Source: Candidatus Woesearchaeota archaeon CG08_land_8_20_14_0_20_47_9 (GTDB taxonomy: Archaea > Nanobdellota > Nanobdellia > Woesearchaeales > CG1-02-47-18). From it: a stretch of DNA of 14,589 nucleotides. The DNA lies in contig PEYS01000124.1 of assembly GCA_002763335.1 (NCBI GenBank), positions 1-14,589 of the forward strand. The letters run 5' to 3'. Position numbers and translations under genes: made by a program. The notes under the pieces were generated by a model. The model saw only the letters and a program-made list of their open reading frames with translations, was not told the DNA's origin and searched no databases. Positions 11,172-14,589 of this stretch are shown one piece after another (the stretch's first letter is position 1; each line of letters starts with the position of its first letter).

Positions 11172-12668
11172 TTACGCCTTCACAGGCACCCTCCTTCCGT
11201 ACCCCTCACTCACCTCCCTCTGCTCCCTCACAAGCGTGCAGACCATATCAAAGTCAATCCTTCCTGCAAGCCTTGCTACCCCTGCCTGCCTCTCTTCATA
11301 GCCTGCCCTGTAGACTGCTTCCGGAATCTCAAATGACTTTGCCATTGCCATTACCTTTGAGCATACGAGGTGTACATCCCTGCCTGAGAGGTTATGATTC
11401 CTGCTTATCTTGCCCAGCACCTCGAGATCCTGGTTAGTAAGGCTTGCATAGCCAATTGAGAGGGCCTCTCTTAGCTCGATCCTCAGCAGCCTTGTGTAGT
11501 CCTCATTAGTCTCAGGGCCATTAACAAAGAACCTGAACTCTGACAATCTGCTTAGGAGTGCGGGGTCGAGCAGTCCAGGGTAGTTGCTGGCAGCAATCAT
11601 AACCCAGTTGCCCAGGCGCTTAGAGTTAACTCCACTCAAGAACCTCATCAGCTCAAGGCCCAGACCCATCTCAGTAGGATGGTTTGCAAGGGAAGTTCTG
11701 GGCATAAAGGTCAGGTCAATATCATCAAGCGTGATAAGCCCTGTTGTTTCAGGGCATGTTGCCTTCTCGAGGCCTTCCCGCATCAGCCTCTCTGACTCGC
11801 CAAAGTACTTGTTTTTAACCTCGCAGCCAATATCAGCATGGACAAATGGCCTCTCATACCTATGCGCGAGAAAGGCTGCATAGCAGGCTGCTGCACGCAT
11901 AATCTTTGTCTTGCCACAGCCTGGCCTGCCAGTAAGGAAGAATATGTTTGCAAACTCGCCAGCAGGGTTCGGCATTCCATCAGCAGGGTTGAACAGCATC
12001 GTTAGGTCAATTGCATGCTTAAGGGCATTGATAGCCTCATCTGCCCCAATGACATCATCAAAGCTCTCAGTTATAACTGGCTGCTCCTCTGCCTTGAAAC
12101 TAAACCAGTTAAAGGTCATGCTGTTAAGCCTGACGCTAAGCCTTAGGTCAGGAGCAGCATAGTCATCCTTTCTGCTTACTGCATAGTTGTAGAGCTGGTT
12201 AGCAAAGAATGCAGTCATGTTGTTGAGGTCCTTCACAGACCTAAGGCTGCCGGATTTTATCATGCCAGTGATGCCGGCACAGTACTGGACAATAATCTGC
12301 TCTGCGTTCTTAGCCGGGTCTTCACTTATCATAAACTCAAGGCTCTCCTCACAGCCATCAGGCTCTTGGCTAAGAAGCCTGAGGCACTCCACTGTGCTTC
12401 CATAGAGCGAGAGCAGATCACAGAGCCTCTCTATGCTTCCATTATGGCCATTACCCTTACAATAGCTGCTGAGGCTCTTAGTAAGCGCTAAGTAGCCTGC
12501 AAACAACTGCTCTGCAGCCTCGCATGCATCAAGGGCCTGCCTGCTAAGGCGATGCCTGTAGTGATCGAGCAGCCTTACGTTACGGTAGAAGCCTCCTCCC
12601 TCTAAGCTGTCTGAGACAGAGCGCAATGACTCCTCAAGAATAGCAGGCTCAACAGTGACAAGAGTCAT
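11172..12668 (-). CDS. AAA+ ATPase, Cdc48/Vps4-like, with helical N-terminal domain
   Basis: Counting from the GTG at 12677, residues 1-200 are mostly helical and unrecognised, and about 207-450 form one classical AAA module. Visible are Walker A GRPGCGKT (250-257), the pore loop KYFGESE (290-296, matching KWxGESE of Cdc48, Vps4 and katanin), Walker B LITLDDID (314-321, with Asp in place of the catalytic Glu), sensor 1 AASN (N365), LLDPALLSR with the arginine finger region (R377), and sensor 2 LSGRDV (430-435). Such proteins form hexamers that pull helical substrates through the pore. No protease or membrane segment is present. GTG 12677 overlaps the upstream stop; ATG 12668 lies 4 nt after AGGTGAT, a perfect anti-16S match, so I chose it (498 aa). 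The helical protein encoded just upstream is the natural candidate substrate. Confidence 0.88.
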   Translation of the reverse strand: MTLVTVEPAILEESLRSVSDSLEGGGFYRNVRLLDHYRHRLSRQALDACEAAEQLFAGYLALTKSLSSYCKGNGHNGSIERLCDLLSLYGSTVECLRLLSQEPDGCEESLEFMISEDPAKNAEQIIVQYCAGITGMIKSGSLRSVKDLNNMTAFFANQLYNYAVSRKDDYAAPDLRLSVRLNSMTFNWFSFKAEEQPVITESFDDVIGADEAINALKHAIDLTMLFNPADGMPNPAGEFANIFFLTGRPGCGKTKIMRAAACYAAFLAHRYERPFVHADIGCEVKNKYFGESERLMREGLEKATCPETTGLITLDDIDLTFMPRTSLANHPTEMGLGLELMRFLSGVNSKRLGNWVMIAASNYPGLLDPALLSRLSEFRFFVNGPETNEDYTRLLRIELREALSIGYASLTNQDLEVLGKISRNHNLSGRDVHLVCSKVMAMAKSFEIPEAVYRAGYEERQAGVARLAGRIDFDMVCTLVREQREVSEGYGRRVPVKA

Positions 12669-12673
12669 CTGAA

Positions 12674-13690
12674 TCACCTATTCTGTAATGCCTCTTTGCC
12701 TGCCAGGTAGTCACGCTTGTTACGAATATCCTGCGTTGCCCTGATCTTCTCCGCGCTCTTGCTTATGCCCTCCTTCATCTTATCAGAATAGAGCCTAACA
12801 CTGCTATTGTCAACATCCAGGCTGTCAAGCGAGACAACTGAGAACCTGCTCATGGCATTGGAGAGCCTGGCCATTGTATCCTCAACAGAGCTCTGCAGGC
12901 TCTTAAGCTCCTTTACCTTCCCTGAAAGAGTAACACTTGCCTTGACTGCCCGCATTGCAAACCTTACGCCATTCATGGCGCTCTGCACAGAGCCGACAAC
13001 ACCCTCGGCACTATCAATAACTGTCTGTATGTACAGCAGGAATGCATTATAGGATTCCTGCGTGTCAATAAGCATTTTTATGTGCCTGCCATAGGAGCCG
13101 AGCATCATGCCTATGTGGTATATGTCCTCTTCTCTCTTGCGTATCTCCTCCCTGAGGATTGTCCGCTCCCCAGGGTCAGATATGTTTTTGCTGTCCTCAT
13201 TCAGCTTGTCAAACTCTTCACTCACCTTTACAGAGAGGTCCTCCATCCTCTTTAGCTCTTCTGAGGTGTCATAGATGGTAAATGTTATCTCAGAGTTGTA
13301 TCTGCTCAGATCAAGCCTTGCTGTATGTGCATCCTTCAGGATATCTACAACAGAGCCGTGGGTTGTCTCCATGCGCGCAAGCTGGGTCTCTAAAGTCTTC
13401 AGAATAGTCTTCTTATTATCAAGGCCAAAGAGCTTGCCAGTCTGTTTTAAGAGCCGTTTAATCAGGCCCTGGTTTTGTTCATCAATAGAGCCGATCTCAT
13501 CCCTGTAGCTCTCAAGCAAGGGCCCCTGGTTGCCTAACAGGTTAGTGTAGTCATCAATGACCTGGTCAGCCTCTCCAGCATTTCTGAAGGCATGGCCAAG
13601 CTGGGCATCCAGAACACCCTTACTCTCCTTAAACGCCTTAAAAAAATCTGATTTCGGCTCATAGCTCTCGCTAGTTTCATCTCCCGTCAT
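12674..13690 (-). CDS. long alpha-helical coiled-coil protein, AAA partner candidate
   Basis: I do not recognise a family with certainty. The 338 residues are almost all predicted helix with heptad-like spacing: 20-80, 83-125, 140-165 (TSEELKRMEDLSVKVSEEF), 175-200 and 205-280. The stretch around 208-257 (TQESYNAFLLYIQTVIDSAE, then a small-residue-rich GSVQSAMNGVRFAMRAVKAS) weakly recalls TelA/toxic-anion-resistance proteins. There is no signal peptide and no clear membrane span, though 232-256 is amphipathic enough to touch a membrane. It ends in the next gene's start region (GTGA overlap), so it is translated together with the AAA ATPase. An ESCRT-III-like or TelA-like role as the ATPase's substrate is inference from context. 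Confidence 0.72.
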   Translation of the reverse strand: MTGDETSESYEPKSDFFKAFKESKGVLDAQLGHAFRNAGEADQVIDDYTNLLGNQGPLLESYRDEIGSIDEQNQGLIKRLLKQTGKLFGLDNKKTILKTLETQLARMETTHGSVVDILKDAHTARLDLSRYNSEITFTIYDTSEELKRMEDLSVKVSEEFDKLNEDSKNISDPGERTILREEIRKREEDIYHIGMMLGSYGRHIKMLIDTQESYNAFLLYIQTVIDSAEGVVGSVQSAMNGVRFAMRAVKASVTLSGKVKELKSLQSSVEDTMARLSNAMSRFSVVSLDSLDVDNSSVRLYSDKMKEGISKSAEKIRATQDIRNKRDYLAGKEALQNR

Positions 13691-13707
13691 GATCCAACCC
13701 CCCTTAG

Positions 13708-13965
13708 TTAAGCGTGAATGCTGAGCTTGGTTTCAATGCTGTTAGCAGGCCTCTCAAGGAGGTAACTGTCAAGGCTTAGGCTGCGGTTGACTTCCTGCAG
13801 CTCCTGCTTATCCAGCTCCTGCTTATCCTTTTGTTTCTCCTTCTCAAGCTCCCTTTCATACTCTATGCGGCCATAACACCTGCCAGCAGCAAAGGGTATG
13901 TATAAGACTCCCAGCCAGAGTAAAATCCTAGGTATTGACCTTATCAGCCCCATAATGCATCCCAT
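13708..13965 (-). CDS. small membrane-anchored coiled-coil protein
   Basis: Residues 6-28 (GLIRSIPRILLWLGVLYIPF and following) form one hydrophobic segment with Arg before it. Then a charged helix, YEREL to QELQEV (36-59), is rich in Glu/Lys/Gln repeats (KQELDKQELQEV) and should form a coiled coil. The tail is polar. It is probably a signal-anchored protein with its coil outside the membrane, or with reversed topology. A second ATG at 13953 has a better placed G-rich leader (GGG 7 nt upstream) than the first at 13965, so the true protein may be 81 residues. It is the second gene of the AAA operon, 16 nt after the secreted protein gene and 17 nt before the helical protein gene. Confidence 0.7.
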   Translation of the reverse strand: MGCIMGLIRSIPRILLWLGVLYIPFAAGRCYGRIEYERELEKEKQKDKQELDKQELQEVNRSLSLDSYLLERPANSIETKLSIHA

Positions 13966-13981
13966 CCCTTATTGCCAAAGT

Positions 13982-14416
13982 CTAGTTCTCGTCCTCACTC
14001 CTGTATTCCCTGACCTTCTCGATCGTGTGCCTGTATAGGCCCTTGATATCATCCCAGAGCGAGGTTGCGTCCTCAACAGCCTGGTCATAAGCAGCCTCTA
14101 CCTTCTGCTCATCTGAAAGACTATCCCACAGGTATTTGTGATCACCAACAACCAGTCCCTTGGTGCCTGCATACATCCGCAGGTTCTGCTCTGGAGTCTC
14201 AATATACCCCACAACCCCCTTATCAGTAAACAGAATCCTCTTTTTCACATCAAACGGATCATAATAGCCCTCTGCAACCCTATTATGCCCTGGATGAAGA
14301 AGTTTGGAGATGCGCTCATTAATATCGCAGCGATCACCAGCAGATGCAATTGACACTGCTGCAATAAAAAGCAAGAGCAACCTTGCAATGCCTTTTCCAG
14401 TTCCCAATAGCAACAC
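13982..14416 (-). CDS. secreted protein of unknown function, first gene of AAA operon
   Basis: The N-terminus is a classical Sec signal: GKGIAR, hydrophobic LLLLFIAAVSIASA, then cleavage before GDRC (about residue 27). The mature ~118 residues have one Cys near the new N-terminus, a strand-rich first half (RILFTDKGVVGYIETPEQNL) and a helical charged second half (SDEQKVEAAYDQAVEDATSL), ending in an acidic tail. No family was recognised. It starts with GTG (14414-14416), with AAGGG directly in front; TTG at 14411-14413 is an alternative. The promoter is not obvious: a TTTATT-like core on the minus strand lies in the hairpin at 14456-14482 and would give a leader of about 26 nt. Confidence 0.68.
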   Translation of the reverse strand: MLLLGTGKGIARLLLLFIAAVSIASAGDRCDINERISKLLHPGHNRVAEGYYDPFDVKKRILFTDKGVVGYIETPEQNLRMYAGTKGLVVGDHKYLWDSLSDEQKVEAAYDQAVEDATSLWDDIKGLYRHTIEKVREYRSEDEN

Positions 14417-14440
14417 CCTTCGATAGAGTTATGTCTAGTT

Positions 14441-14515
14441 GAATGCAGTCATTCCACCCGCTTGTTCAATAAACACGCGGGTTCCATTCGGCCACGAGAA
14501 ATCCAAAGGATTTCT
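14441..14515. repeat. cluster of three short hairpins upstream of the AAA operon
   Basis: Three inverted repeats lie in succession. GAATG/CATTC is at 14441-14454 with a 4-nt loop. At 14456-14482, 6-bp ACCCGC/GCGGGT arms are followed by one mismatch, TGTT/AACA and a 5-nt loop. AGAAATCC/GGATTTCT is at 14497-14515 with a 3-nt loop. The 14417-14589 stretch contains no gene. The hairpins could be operators, a structured 5' RNA, or part of a repeat-rich locus. Confidence 0.55.
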
Positions 14516-14519
14516 GGGC

Positions 14520-14589
14520 TTGCCTTACGGCAGGTACGGATACCTTGGTCTTCTGGACCTGCCTTACGGCAGGTACGGATACCTTGGTC
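14520..14589. repeat. 39-nt palindromic tandem repeat, at least two copies
   Basis: TGCCTTACGGCAGG and the following bases to CTTGGTC recur exactly at 14521-14550 and 14560-14589, a period of 39 nt. Each unit holds a perfect stem CCTGCC/GGCAGG around TTAC (the first copy begins TTGCC) and a second one, GGTA/TACC. The window ends precisely at the end of the second copy, so further copies, or an assembly break, may follow. There is no spacer diversity, so it is not CRISPR. Confidence 0.75.

Noticed and set aside
14520..14589. CRISPR-like direct repeats
   Set aside because: The 39-nt units are contiguous and identical with no variable spacers, and each is internally palindromic.

Overview
The window reads as archaeal chromosome, most plausibly from an uncultivated DPANN-type lineage (an inference; no rRNA marker is present). 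The grounds are TATA boxes placed about 25-29 nt upstream of start codons with no leader for at least five genes, Shine-Dalgarno sites matching the archaeal AGGAGGTGAT consensus at other genes, a radical SAM protein ending in a TRAM-like domain (COG2100 type), a PC4-like DNA-binding protein, a zinc-ribbon miniprotein and a Cdc48/Vps4-like AAA ATPase.

Left part (1-6005): the 3' end of a xylose-isomerase-like TIM-barrel gene converges with a winged-helix regulator. Then come minus-strand genes, most with their own promoter: a single-pass membrane protein, a B12-binding-domain radical SAM enzyme, a GT-B-like glycan-polymer enzyme, and an HD-domain hydrolase overlapping a small partner gene. Middle (6156-9612): a GT-C-like multi-pass membrane glycosyltransferase and a divergent radical SAM/TRAM protein. 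The GT-B, GT-C and B12 radical SAM genes suggest cell-surface glycan or glycolipid synthesis, but they are not one operon.

Around 6046-9609 lies a set of long imperfect hairpins. Three are exactly 46 nt with the same stem plan (a 12-13 bp arm, a mismatch or bulge, 4-5 bp, a 10-11 nt loop) and AGA...TCT ends but diverged sequences. A fourth, longer one shares its arms with one of them. One lies inside the 3' end of the radical SAM gene and encodes its last residues.

9757-11134 holds small nucleic-acid-binding genes (PC4-like, a 32-residue double-CxxC protein, a doubtful 36-residue ORF) around a divergent promoter region with two related inverted repeats, then a Tat-exported lipoprotein.

The right part (11172-14416) is a compact four-gene minus-strand operon: a secreted protein, a small membrane-anchored coiled coil, a long helical protein and an AAA+ ATPase with a Vps4/Cdc48-type pore loop. 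Its logic (a threading ATPase translationally coupled to a helical protein, with envelope partners) makes it the best candidate for an undescribed system. Upstream of it the window ends in a cluster of hairpins and a 39-nt palindromic tandem repeat. No rRNA, tRNA, CRISPR array, transposase or integrase was found.
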